Assembly: GCF_900115305.1 (NCBI RefSeq)
Contig: NZ_FOVW01000003.1
Location: 124,001-188,000, forward strand
DNA: 64,000 bases
From: Algoriphagus ornithinivorans
Lineage (GTDB): Bacteria; Bacteroidota; Bacteroidia; Cytophagales; Cyclobacteriaceae
Direction of reading: 5' to 3'
A program made the position numbers and the translations under genes. Under the pieces are notes generated by a model. The model saw only the letters and a program-made list of their open reading frames with translations, ran no database searches and was not told the origin of the DNA. This document shows positions 53,967-63,014 of the stretch, in pieces. The stretch's first letter is position 1. Each line of letters starts with the position of its first letter.

Positions 53967-55853
53967 TTAAATCAACTCCACACTTCTTTTCACGAATGCG
54001 GTGAGGTCCTTACCGGTTAGAAGTCCCTGAGACAGTTTCGCAAGGTCAAAGGCCTGCTTGGCCAGTTGCAATTGGGCTTCTTCTCCTTCAGCTTTCAAGA
54101 TTTTATCGACCACTGGGTGATTGCCATTAACGGCTACTTTATAGCTATCTGGCATTTGCCCATAGAAACTCATCGGTCCTCCACCCGTCTGCGCCATGTC
54201 CTTCATTCTTCTCATCCACTCTTCCATCGTAATGGTCACTGGCATTTCTTCAGGACTCAAGCCTTCAATCTCCACTGTGTAGGATTTATTATCGATGGCT
54301 TTTTCGAAGAGCTCCTTCACTTGCTTGCTTTGATCTTCGGTAAGCAAATTCGCATAGCTATCTTCCTTCTGGATCAGTTTTTCCACGACATCCGCATCGA
54401 CACGCTTGAGTTGAGTTTTCTCCAGCTTGGTCTCAATATGCTGGATAAAGTGACTATCAATCGGAGAATCCAAAACCAACACATCGTAGTCTTTCTTATT
54501 GGCAGAGGCAATAAAGCTGTCTTGCTTATCTACATCTGTTGCATATAAAAAGATAGTCTGCTCATTTTTATCTTTCTGTGTAGCTTTCACCTTTTCGGTG
54601 TATTCATCCAGCGTGTAATACTCATTTTTGGTGTTTTTGAGCAGGGTAAATTCTTTGCCTTTTTCATAGAATTTATCCTCGGAGATCATGCCATACTTCA
54701 CAAAAAGCCCGATGTCATTCCACTTGGCTTCATATGCCTTTCTGTCCTTTTTATACAGCTCAGAAAGCTTGTCCGCTACTTTTTTCGTGATGTAATTGTT
54801 GATTTTCTTCACATTTCCATCAGCCTGTAGGAAGCTTCGGGATACGTTGAGCGGAATATCCGGAGAGTCGATTACTCCATGCAAAAGCATCAAAAATTCA
54901 GGGACAATATCCTTCACCTCATCGGTGATAAAGACTTGGCGACTGAACAATTTGATTTTATTGCGCTGCAACTCGAATTCGTTTTTCACCTTCGGGAAAT
55001 ACAAGACACCCGTTAGATTGAATGGGTAATCCACATTCAGGTGAATCCAAAAGAGGGGATCTTCGCTCATAGGGTAAAGCTCCTTGTAGAAGGCCAGATA
55101 ATCCTCGTCTTTGAGATCACTTGGGGATTTGGTCCAAATCGGGGAAGTGGTGTTAATGATATTGTCCACTTCAACGGATTTCCATTTCTTTTCTCCTTTG
55201 TCATCGACTCCATCTTCTACGGATTCGGTTTTGGTGCCAAACTTAATTGGAACAGGCAGGAACTTGCAATATTTGTCCAAGATGCCTTGAAGCTTCCACT
55301 TGTCTAGGAATTCTTCTGAATCTTCATTGATATGAAGAACTACTTCTGTTCCGCGGTCTTTCCGCTTTCCCTTTTTGATTTCAAATTCAGTGCTGCCATC
55401 ACAAGTCCAGATCGCCGGTTCAGCTCCTTCCTGATAGGAAAGCGTATGAATTTCAACTTTTTTGGCCACCATAAAGGCAGAGTAGAAACCCAAACCAAAC
55501 TTACCGATGATCTCATTGGCATCTTTGGCATCTTTGAATTTCTCCACAAATTCGGTAGCGCCGGAGAAAGCAATCTGGTTGATGTACTTTTTGATCTCCT
55601 CAGCTGTCATCCCCAGGCCTTTGTCAGCGATGGTAATGGTTTTCTTTTTCTCATCAAAGGAAACCTCCACGGTGATGTCACCCAATTCTCCTTTGTACTG
55701 ACCTAATGTCGCAAGGCGCTTGATTTTCTGAGTAGCATCTACCGCATTGGATACGAGTTCACGAAGAAAAATCTCGTGATCGGAATACAAAAACTTCTTG
55801 ATGATCGGGAAAATATTCTCGGTATGTATCGAGATGGTACCTTTTTCCTGCAT
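53967..55853 (-). CDS. htpG: Hsp90-family molecular chaperone HtpG
   Basis: A 628-residue ATP-dependent chaperone of the cytoplasm. The N-terminal GHKL ATP site has FLRELVSNAVDATQKI near residue 30, IADKGLGMT near 77 and GKFGLGFYSAFMVA near 118; the middle domain follows (YPFNLTGVLYFPK, DIPLNVSRSFLQ), then the dimerisation tail. Full length for the family. It is a single gene. The 1 kb upstream on its own strand is filled by a tandem repeat. Confidence 0.97.
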   Translation of the reverse strand: MQEKGTISIHTENIFPIIKKFLYSDHEIFLRELVSNAVDATQKIKRLATLGQYKGELGDITVEVSFDEKKKTITIADKGLGMTAEEIKKYINQIAFSGATEFVEKFKDAKDANEIIGKFGLGFYSAFMVAKKVEIHTLSYQEGAEPAIWTCDGSTEFEIKKGKRKDRGTEVVLHINEDSEEFLDKWKLQGILDKYCKFLPVPIKFGTKTESVEDGVDDKGEKKWKSVEVDNIINTTSPIWTKSPSDLKDEDYLAFYKELYPMSEDPLFWIHLNVDYPFNLTGVLYFPKVKNEFELQRNKIKLFSRQVFITDEVKDIVPEFLMLLHGVIDSPDIPLNVSRSFLQADGNVKKINNYITKKVADKLSELYKKDRKAYEAKWNDIGLFVKYGMISEDKFYEKGKEFTLLKNTKNEYYTLDEYTEKVKATQKDKNEQTIFLYATDVDKQDSFIASANKKDYDVLVLDSPIDSHFIQHIETKLEKTQLKRVDADVVEKLIQKEDSYANLLTEDQSKQVKELFEKAIDNKSYTVEIEGLSPEEMPVTITMEEWMRRMKDMAQTGGGPMSFYGQMPDSYKVAVNGNHPVVDKILKAEGEEAQLQLAKQAFDLAKLSQGLLTGKDLTAFVKRSVELI

Positions 55854-56914
55854 GGGTATAAATCAGTTTAGTGAATACAATAATTGACATCAATGGATTA
55901 TCAATGCCTGTTCCAAACCCAAAAAAGTGACAAGATGACAGATTTGAAAGTGAGAAGGTAGAAGTGAGAAGGATGAAGGGAATTGGGGTTTGTGAGTTAC
56001 CCCCCCCCGAAAGCTTTCGGAGTAAGATTGAGGACAATGAGAGACGAGAAGCGAGAGAGGAGAAGCGAGAATTCAAAATAACGACACATATACTCAATTG
56101 CACATCCCAGAAATATCGAACATCGAATGATGAATATCGAATAGCGAAGTTCTACTTCGACCTAAGAACAGAGATAAATTTCAGATTTACGACGATGAGA
56201 GGCAAGAGACGAGAAGCGAGAAGCGAGAGACGAGAGACGAGAATTCAAAATAACGACATTCATATACTCAATTGCACATCCCAGAAAATATCGAACATCG
56301 AATGATGAATATCGAAGTTCTACTTCGAACTAAGAACAGAGATAAATTTCAGATTTACGGCAATGAGAGACGAGAAGAGAGAAGCGAGAGGCGAGAGAGG
56401 ACAATTAAAAATAACGATACTCAATTACACATCCCAGAAAATATCGAACATCGAATGATGAATAGCGAATAGCGAAGTTCTACTTCGACCTAAGAACAGA
56501 GATAAATTTCAGATTTACGACGATGAGAGAAGCGAGAGAGGACAATTCAAAATAGCACTTAAACTCAGTTACCCAATTACTCCTTTCAAAATTCAAAAAA
56601 ACTCAATAATCAAATAACTAGAGTAAATACTAAATGAAAAAAACTTTATACGGTCCGTGCCTTTCAAATCCATTTTTTATTATTCAAACAGCAGTTTTAA
56701 TAGAACATTTATTAGATATTTTGAATTTTTTCAAGTAAATTACCTAAGGGTCAAAAATTTACCTCCACAGGTTTTTATGATTGACCTCTTTTCATCAGCT
56801 GAGCCCAACTAATAATTAGCTGAATTGGTATATTGACATCGGTTCTGAGACCTCCCATTCTCAGTTAGTTTTTTAGAGTCCTCAGTTATCTGACTCTTTC
56901 AAAAAATAATTTCT
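55854..56914. repeat. Tandem-repeat spacer upstream of htpG
   Basis: More than 1 kb without a gene. Three imperfect tandem copies begin at about 56037, 56195 and 56363 (158, 168 and 160 bases apart), with a partial fourth from 56523. Each has a purine-rich AGACGAGAAGCGAGAG lead, an ATCGAACATCGAATGATG core and an AGAACAGAGATAAATTTCAG end. A run of nine C (56000-56008) overlaps the 14-base palindrome CCGAAAGCTTTCGG (56007-56020). From 56560 on the DNA is plain AT-rich. Confidence 0.8.
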
Positions 56915-57976
56915 ATGAAATACTGCTTCTTTTTCTTGGTGCTTTTGGTTGCTCCCAATCTTTACGGCCAGTCTAGTTCATCTATTCAAACTAAGACCAA
57001 TGAATTTTTAAATACTTTAGAAAGCAAACAAAGGCAGCAAATCAGCATAGCTTTTACCGACAGTGCAAGAATTAACTGGACAAATCTTCCTCTAGGATTG
57101 GCTCCAAGAAATGGATTGGCCTTCGGCGAGCTTTCGGACAAGAGCAAAATTGCCTTTCATCGGATTTTGAGTGAAATACTCAGTTCCCAAGGATATCTCA
57201 AAACTTTCGCAATCATGCAAGTAGATGATATACTACATGAACTTTTTGAAATAAAATACCAGGAGGGGGCTATTAATGAAAACTCTATAAAAATGATACG
57301 GGGTCTCAACTGGGATTATGGCAACTATTTTATTGCGATTTCGGGCAATCCGCAAACGGACCTTGTCTGGGGCTTAAAATTTGAAGGGCATCATATTTCC
57401 CTGAACTTAACTGTATCAGGAGATAATTTTTCAATGACTCCTTTATTCCTCGGTTCGGATCCTGCTCTAGTAGAAAACACCCAATATGCAGGGCTTAGAC
57501 CCTTGAGCAAGGAAGAAGATTATGGTTTTTGGCTGGTGAATACACTCAATGATGAGCAAAAAGCCAAAGCAACACTAGCCATGGAGGTTCCCGGTGATAT
57601 CATCACCAGCCCTGGAAGGCCGCAGTGGCTAGAAGAATATCAGGGAATCAAAGGTTCCGAAATGTCAGAAGCCCAGCAACAGATATTGCACTACTTGATA
57701 GAAGAATATATAGCCAATCTAGAATATGAAAAATCCGAGGAATACCTGCAAAAACTGCATAGTGCAGGTATGGACCAAATATATTTTGCCTGGATCGGAA
57801 GTTATGAGCCGATGAAACCGCATTATTACATTATCCATAGTCCGGATTTTCTGATAGAATATGATAATGTTGGATTCCTGGATAATGCCAACCATATCCA
57901 CACCATTTGGAGGGAAAAAGGCAATGATTTCGGTGAAGATATTTTGAAAAAACACCGAATGGCTCATCATCATTAA
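56915..57976 (+). CDS. DUF3500 secreted protein
   Basis: A 353-residue protein with a signal peptide (MKYCFFFLVLLVAPNLYGQ). The DUF3500 pattern is present: RINWTNLPLGLAPRNGLAFGELSDKSK, NPQTDLVWGLKFEGHHISLNLTVSG, MTPLFLGSDPALV and the closing HYYIIHSPDFLIEYDN. It ends in a histidine-rich tail (HRMAHHH). The family's biochemical function is unknown. It lies 114 bases upstream of the cyclophilin gene on the same strand and may share its transcript. Confidence 0.85.
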   Translation: MKYCFFFLVLLVAPNLYGQSSSSIQTKTNEFLNTLESKQRQQISIAFTDSARINWTNLPLGLAPRNGLAFGELSDKSKIAFHRILSEILSSQGYLKTFAIMQVDDILHELFEIKYQEGAINENSIKMIRGLNWDYGNYFIAISGNPQTDLVWGLKFEGHHISLNLTVSGDNFSMTPLFLGSDPALVENTQYAGLRPLSKEEDYGFWLVNTLNDEQKAKATLAMEVPGDIITSPGRPQWLEEYQGIKGSEMSEAQQQILHYLIEEYIANLEYEKSEEYLQKLHSAGMDQIYFAWIGSYEPMKPHYYIIHSPDFLIEYDNVGFLDNANHIHTIWREKGNDFGEDILKKHRMAHHH

Positions 57977-58090
57977 ACCTAGTCCTTACTCACTGAATTG
58001 TTATGAAATGCCCATGAGAAAAAAATATCACACAGAGGAATGATTATCCTGGGCATTCCATCTGATCTCTAAAAAACAAATAATAAACAG

Positions 58091-58903
58091 ATGAAAAAAG
58101 GAGCATTTTTAATTCTTGTATTTTCATTGACAGTGTTTGCTGCCAAGGCTCAACTCAGGCCACAGGTTGAAATCCAAACTAGCCATGGATCAATCATTAT
58201 CGAACTCCATCACGAAACCCCATTGCATCGTGATAATTTTTTGAAATTGGTTCAAGAAAATGTTTATGACAGCCTCTTGTTTCACCGGGTGATTGAGAAC
58301 TTCATGGTTCAGGCCGGAGATATCAAAAGCAAAGAAGCTGTTATAGGAGACCCATTAGGAAGCGCAGATTTGCCTTACCAAATTCCGGCAGAAATCCACC
58401 CTGAACTCTTTCATCAAAAAGGAGCGCTGGGAGCTGCCAGAACCAATAATCCTGCGAGGGCTTCTAGCAGTACACAGTTTTATTTGGTTCAGGGAAAAGT
58501 CCAAAATGACAGTCTCTTAACACATAATGAAGGAAGAATCAATTCCTTTTTACAAAGACACTTTGCTGTCAATAATCCCAATAACAAAAGCTTGCTCGAC
58601 TCTATTGAACTGGCCAGAGAGTCCAAGGATAGTTTACTGCAAGCTGAATTGGCAAGTCGATGGGAAAGCAGAATAAAAACTCAAGATTTTGATTCATACA
58701 CAATTCCAGAGCATCATAGGAAAATTTACCAAGAGATAGGAGGAACGCCTCATTTGGACCAAAACTATACGGTATTTGGGCAAACCATATCCGGCATGGA
58801 AGTAATAGATGCAATCGCTGCTGTCGCAACTGACTCCCGGGATCGACCAAAAGAAAATGTATATATCCTCAAGATGACTTGGTTAAACCCGCCTAATCCT
58901 TAG
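58091..58903 (+). CDS. Secreted cyclophilin-type peptidyl-prolyl isomerase
   Basis: A 270-residue protein with a signal peptide (MKKGAFLILVFSLTVFAAKAQ) and a cyclophilin domain: FHRVIENFMVQAGD near residue 65, GALGAARTNNPARASSSTQFYLVQG, and the closing YTVFGQTISGMEVIDAIA. A charged helical insert (about residues 145-205) splits the domain, as in several Bacteroidota members. It should speed prolyl isomerisation in exported proteins. The sulfatase gene starts 5 bases after its stop. Confidence 0.92.
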   Translation: MKKGAFLILVFSLTVFAAKAQLRPQVEIQTSHGSIIIELHHETPLHRDNFLKLVQENVYDSLLFHRVIENFMVQAGDIKSKEAVIGDPLGSADLPYQIPAEIHPELFHQKGALGAARTNNPARASSSTQFYLVQGKVQNDSLLTHNEGRINSFLQRHFAVNNPNNKSLLDSIELARESKDSLLQAELASRWESRIKTQDFDSYTIPEHHRKIYQEIGGTPHLDQNYTVFGQTISGMEVIDAIAAVATDSRDRPKENVYILKMTWLNPPNP

Positions 58904-58908
58904 AAGAC

Positions 58909-60297
58909 ATGAAAAAATCCAGTCTGATTTTCTGTTTTTCACTGCTATTTTTTGCCTGTAAGGAGACGCTCCCTACAGAACAAAAAAGCGAGCTTCCTAA
59001 TATCGTCTTTATTTTCACGGACGACTTAGGCTACGGCGATCTAGGTTGCTTCGGAGCTACAGATATCAAGACTCCCCATATTGACCGAATGGCAAAAGAG
59101 GGGATCAAATTCACTTCGTTTCTCTCTGCCTCCCCTGTTTGCAGTCCTTCCCGAGCCGGCCTTTTAACAGGTAGAATGCCTCAGAGAATGGGCATCAACT
59201 CAGTTTTTTTCCCGGAAAGCTTCACCGGAATGGATCAGGAGGAGATCACTTTTGCAGAGATTTTAAAAGAGAAAGGCTACCGAACAGGCATTGTGGGAAA
59301 ATGGCATTTAGGGCACATGGAAAAGTTCCTGCCCTTGAATCAAGGCTTTGACAGTTATTACGGCATCCCTTACAGCAATGATATGGAGTCGGTAGTCTAT
59401 CTCAAAGATTTTGAAGTGGACTCGATTCAAGTTAATCAGCGGTTTACGACCAAGACCTACACCGAGAAACCCCTGCAATTCATCGAAGACGCTGGAGAAA
59501 ATCCATTCTTACTCTATCTGGCTCACAACATGCCCCATGTGCCAATTTACGCTTCGCCGGAGTTTGAGGGAAGTTCCGAAAGGGGCTTGTATGGAGATGT
59601 GATTCAAGAAATAGACTGGAGTGTAGGGGAGATATTGAGGAAGCTGGAAGAAAAAGGACTGATGGAAAACACCTTGGTGATTTTCTCTTCCGATAATGGT
59701 CCATGGCTGGTTATGGAAGATCATGGAGGTTCGGCAGGACCACTTCGGGAAGGTAAGCAATATACGTTTGAAGGGGGAGTAAGAGTTCCCACCGTAGCCA
59801 TGTGGAAAGGCAAAATTGCACCCGGCCAGGTATATGAAGACTTAGCCACTCAAATGGATTGGTTTCCTACTTTTTGTAAAATAGTTGGTGCCGAAATTCC
59901 GCAAGATAGAGCCATTGACGGAAGAGACCTTAGCGCGGTTTTATTTGAAAACGGAACCCGGGAGGGGAACGAATTTCTGTACTACATGGGAGCAGATCAA
60001 AGAGCTTATCATGAGGAAGGATGGAAAGTGAAGAGGCCTTTTGGGGGATATCAGGGAAGTCCGGGAATGAAAGCTGTAGCTCCCCATGACACCTTGTTAT
60101 TTAATTTAAAATCTGATCCGGGAGAAACCCAAAATCTAGCAAAGGAAAACCCGGAAAAGCTGGCTCAAATGATGCGAGCTATGGATTGGGCAGTCCAGCA
60201 GTTGGGGCCATTACCGGAAAGTAAAATTGTCAGAAGTCCTTCCGATAATAGCCATTATGAGTATTTGAAACAAAAAAGACAAAAAGGTGAATATTAG
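58909..60297 (+). CDS. Sulfatase (arylsulfatase/GALNS-like) lipoprotein
   Basis: A 462-residue lipoprotein (signal ending in LLFFAC). The formylglycine signature is Cys78 in PVCSPSRAGLLTGR, matching CxPxR, so it needs maturation by a sulfatase-modifying enzyme. Metal-site residues are in FTDDLGYGDLG near residue 37 and FSSDNGPW; GKWHLGHM near 128 is also typical. It should remove sulfate esters from a glycan or aryl compound outside the inner membrane. It lies between a cyclophilin gene (5 bases) and an adenylate cyclase gene (11-base overlap). Confidence 0.93.
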   Translation: MKKSSLIFCFSLLFFACKETLPTEQKSELPNIVFIFTDDLGYGDLGCFGATDIKTPHIDRMAKEGIKFTSFLSASPVCSPSRAGLLTGRMPQRMGINSVFFPESFTGMDQEEITFAEILKEKGYRTGIVGKWHLGHMEKFLPLNQGFDSYYGIPYSNDMESVVYLKDFEVDSIQVNQRFTTKTYTEKPLQFIEDAGENPFLLYLAHNMPHVPIYASPEFEGSSERGLYGDVIQEIDWSVGEILRKLEEKGLMENTLVIFSSDNGPWLVMEDHGGSAGPLREGKQYTFEGGVRVPTVAMWKGKIAPGQVYEDLATQMDWFPTFCKIVGAEIPQDRAIDGRDLSAVLFENGTREGNEFLYYMGADQRAYHEEGWKVKRPFGGYQGSPGMKAVAPHDTLLFNLKSDPGETQNLAKENPEKLAQMMRAMDWAVQQLGPLPESKIVRSPSDNSHYEYLKQKRQKGEY

Positions 60298-62251
60298 ATT
60301 TCACTTCATATGGATATTTTTAATCAGCTCCTCTATAGCAAGGGGGCAAGGGCAAATTGTTGCCCAAATCGACAGCCTTTGCGAGCTCTCCTATCAGCAA
60401 TATGGGGACTATAATTATCTGGAGGCCATCAAATGTGCCGAAAAGGCATTAGAAATCAGCAAGGAACTGGACTATTCAACTGGCCAGATTAAAAGCGAAT
60501 TTTACAGAATCATGGCCAAGCAGGAATATGAACCCTCAACTTATAATCCTAAGCCCATAGAGGATCTGATTCCCAAATTCCAGGAGGCTGGACTTGATAG
60601 AGAAAAAGCTCGAGCACACACTTTTGTAGCTGGTATTTATGCCTTTTTTGGAGATATAGAAAAATCCATAGAAAACCACCTCATTGCATTAGATATGTAT
60701 GAGGCCAAGGATGACTCTCTCGGGCTGGCAAGTGTACATAATAATATGAGCTTGGTTTATTATGATCAGCATGATTATGAAGAAGCCTTTTTCCACGCCA
60801 GAAAATCAATGGCCTTGGAAAAATCTCAAGGAGACCCTCAAAGAATTCACTCCAGCCTAAATAATTTAGCCATCATTTTTGAGCATACCGGTCCACTGGA
60901 TTCTGCTATTTATTACCACCAGATGGCTTTAGAAAAAGCCTATGAAAGCAATAGCCCCTATTCCATAGGATTATCTCTGAGCAATCTGGGGAATAACTAT
61001 GCGATCAAAGGAGATCTTGACCTTGCAGAGAAAACCTTGTTACGTGCCTTGGAAATACGTGACTCTTTAGGGTATTCGAGAGGCTTAGCCTACACACATA
61101 ATAGGCTGGCAAGTCTTTATGTAGAAAAAGATGAGCTACGAAAAGCACAGATCCATGCCGAAAAATCTCTGGAAAACGCACAATCTGCCTCTGAGGTCAA
61201 AGTCATTAGAATGGCCTATGAAAGATTAATGGAAATCGCAGAGGAAAAAGGTGATTACAGAGCAGAGTTGGATTATCTAAAGAAAGCCACAGAGCTGAAG
61301 GATAGTATACTAAATGAATCCAATACCAAGGGCATTACCCAAATGAAACTCAACTATGAATTTGCCAAACAGCAACTTTTAGACAGTATTCAAAATGAAC
61401 AGGAAAGGAGGGAAAGTGCCTTGTTATTTGACGAGCAACTGAAGGTCGCAAGAAATCAACGCATCATTTTTATGGTAAGTGGTGTTCTCTTTTTGGTGTT
61501 AGCAATCGGCTGGTGGAGAAGATACAAGTTTGTGAAAAAATCAAGTTTAATCATTCAGCGTGAAAAGGAAAGATCAGATAAATTATTACTGAATATTCTA
61601 CCGGCTAAAGTTGCTGAGGAGTTAAAAGAAAAGGGAAACTCAGAAGCTCGGGATTTTGAAGAAGTCACTGTCATTTTCACAGATTTTGCTGACTTTACCA
61701 AAAAAGCTCAGCACCTCACCGCTAAGGAATTGGTGTATGAATTAAATATTTGTTTCAAAGCTTTCGATTTGATCATGGAAGAGTTTGGATTGGAAAAAAT
61801 CAAAACCATAGGAGACGCCTATTTGGCAGCCGGGGGATTGAATAATCAATCCAATGTACATGATGTAATCAAGGCTGCTATTAAAGTCAAAGATTTTATC
61901 AATCAAAGAAACTTTGATCCATCCATTCCCTCCAAAGCCAAATTTGATATGCGGATAGGTATAAACACGGGACCTGTGGTAGCAGGTATTGTGGGCATCA
62001 AAAAATTTCAGTATGACATCTGGGGAGATACAGTAAATACAGCCCAGCGAATGGAAGCTTGCTGCGGCCTCAATAAAATCAACATCTCCGAGCTCACTTA
62101 TAATCTTATCAAAGACGACACAGAGCTATGTTTCGAGCATAGAGGAAAAGTACAAGTAAAAGGAAAGGGCTTATTGGACATGTGGTACGTTGAACCAAAG
62201 AAAAATCAACTTCAAAAATTTCACGATATTCAATTGCAAAGCATCAAATAA
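60287..62251 (+). CDS. TPR-containing class III adenylate cyclase
   Basis: A 654-residue membrane protein with a GTG start at 60287, inside the sulfatase gene. A signal peptide leads to tetratricopeptide repeats in the periplasm (about 40-340), a membrane segment (393-410) and a cytoplasmic cyclase domain (about 455-645). Metal residues are Asp466 (FTDFADF) and Asp510 (IGDAYLAAG); adenine-type specificity residues are Lys504 and Asp577 (YDIWGD); Asn584 and Arg588 complete the site. It should make cAMP in response to something sensed by the TPR domain. Overlap with the sulfatase gene suggests a shared signal. Confidence 0.9.
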   Translation: MNIRFHFIWIFLISSSIARGQGQIVAQIDSLCELSYQQYGDYNYLEAIKCAEKALEISKELDYSTGQIKSEFYRIMAKQEYEPSTYNPKPIEDLIPKFQEAGLDREKARAHTFVAGIYAFFGDIEKSIENHLIALDMYEAKDDSLGLASVHNNMSLVYYDQHDYEEAFFHARKSMALEKSQGDPQRIHSSLNNLAIIFEHTGPLDSAIYYHQMALEKAYESNSPYSIGLSLSNLGNNYAIKGDLDLAEKTLLRALEIRDSLGYSRGLAYTHNRLASLYVEKDELRKAQIHAEKSLENAQSASEVKVIRMAYERLMEIAEEKGDYRAELDYLKKATELKDSILNESNTKGITQMKLNYEFAKQQLLDSIQNEQERRESALLFDEQLKVARNQRIIFMVSGVLFLVLAIGWWRRYKFVKKSSLIIQREKERSDKLLLNILPAKVAEELKEKGNSEARDFEEVTVIFTDFADFTKKAQHLTAKELVYELNICFKAFDLIMEEFGLEKIKTIGDAYLAAGGLNNQSNVHDVIKAAIKVKDFINQRNFDPSIPSKAKFDMRIGINTGPVVAGIVGIKKFQYDIWGDTVNTAQRMEACCGLNKINISELTYNLIKDDTELCFEHRGKVQVKGKGLLDMWYVEPKKNQLQKFHDIQLQSIK

Positions 62252-62558
62252 AGGGATCCACCTGAATATCAATGATTAAGCAATCTTTTATAGATGTTTT
62301 GCCTATCTACTCATTTACTCTTTAGCGAATTGCTTAGACACGCGAGACCTTCGTAAGCTGACTTTTAGCCATTTTTTTCTAACAGGCAGAAAACCAGACA
62401 AACAAAGACAAAAACACCCCAAACTAAAAGCCTTCCAAAAAGTTCTAACTTTTTCTTATTTCAAATCAGTCTAATTACAATTAATTGATTTACAGCTATT
62501 TAAATTGATTCTATGCAAACAGCCTATTAGATTAGAATTCAAACTAAACAAAACTATT
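62252..62558. other. AT-rich intergenic region
   Basis: About 300 bases between the cyclase and the small Cys-rich gene. AT-rich, with no repeat module from the arrays and no hairpin with a T run. It must hold the promoter for the small gene; an in-frame ATG at 62505 would add 18 residues lacking any similarity to the two Cys modules. Confidence 0.5.
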
Positions 62559-62807
62559 ATGGCTATCAGATTAGGAAATAATTGTCAGAACTGTGAAAAT
62601 TTAAAAGCTGACAAAGTATGTAAAGTACATGGTGTAGAGGTTTCAGGCAACTATACATGCGATCAATTTGAAATGAAGGCAGCGCTGAAAGATGATAGAA
62701 ATTGCACTACCTGTTTGAGATACGAAAGAGAGGATTGTGCTAATCCACAACACGCTGCTCCGGGTATGATGTGTGCCAGCTGGGCTCCCAACAGAGTGAG
62801 TGCCTAA
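62559..62807 (+). CDS. Small two-module Cys-rich (zinc-ribbon-like) protein
   Basis: An 82-residue protein, probably cytoplasmic, started at ATG 62559. It has two similar halves: NCQNCENLKADKVCKVHGVEV...YTC, and NCTTCLRYEREDCANPQHAAPGMMC. Each has a CxxC pair followed by two more cysteines, so two metal sites are likely. I do not know a named family for it. A strong terminator follows within 20 bases, indicating a single-gene transcript. Confidence 0.7.
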   Translation: MAIRLGNNCQNCENLKADKVCKVHGVEVSGNYTCDQFEMKAALKDDRNCTTCLRYEREDCANPQHAAPGMMCASWAPNRVSA

Positions 62808-62826
62808 GCCTTTAAATAACTTCCGT

Positions 62827-62902
62827 AAAAGCTTCCCCAATAGAGCAGAACATGCCAGTTTAACTCTGGTTATTGCTTCTTTAAATTGGGGAAGCTTTTT
62901 TT
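62827..62902 (+). terminator. Rho-independent terminator with long stem
   Basis: A 15-bp perfect stem (AAAAGCTTCCCCAAT at 62827-62841, ATTGGGGAAGCTTTT at 62885-62899) closes a 43-base loop and is followed by T residues. It ends the small Cys-rich gene. Confidence 0.85.
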
Positions 62903-63014
62903 ATTCATACCATTTTCCAATTAGGATCTGAAGACTTCTATATAACAGGAGATCAACCTAATTAGCAGATTTTTATAAGAAATGCTTATCTTCTGACAGA
63001 ATCTAATATCCTGA

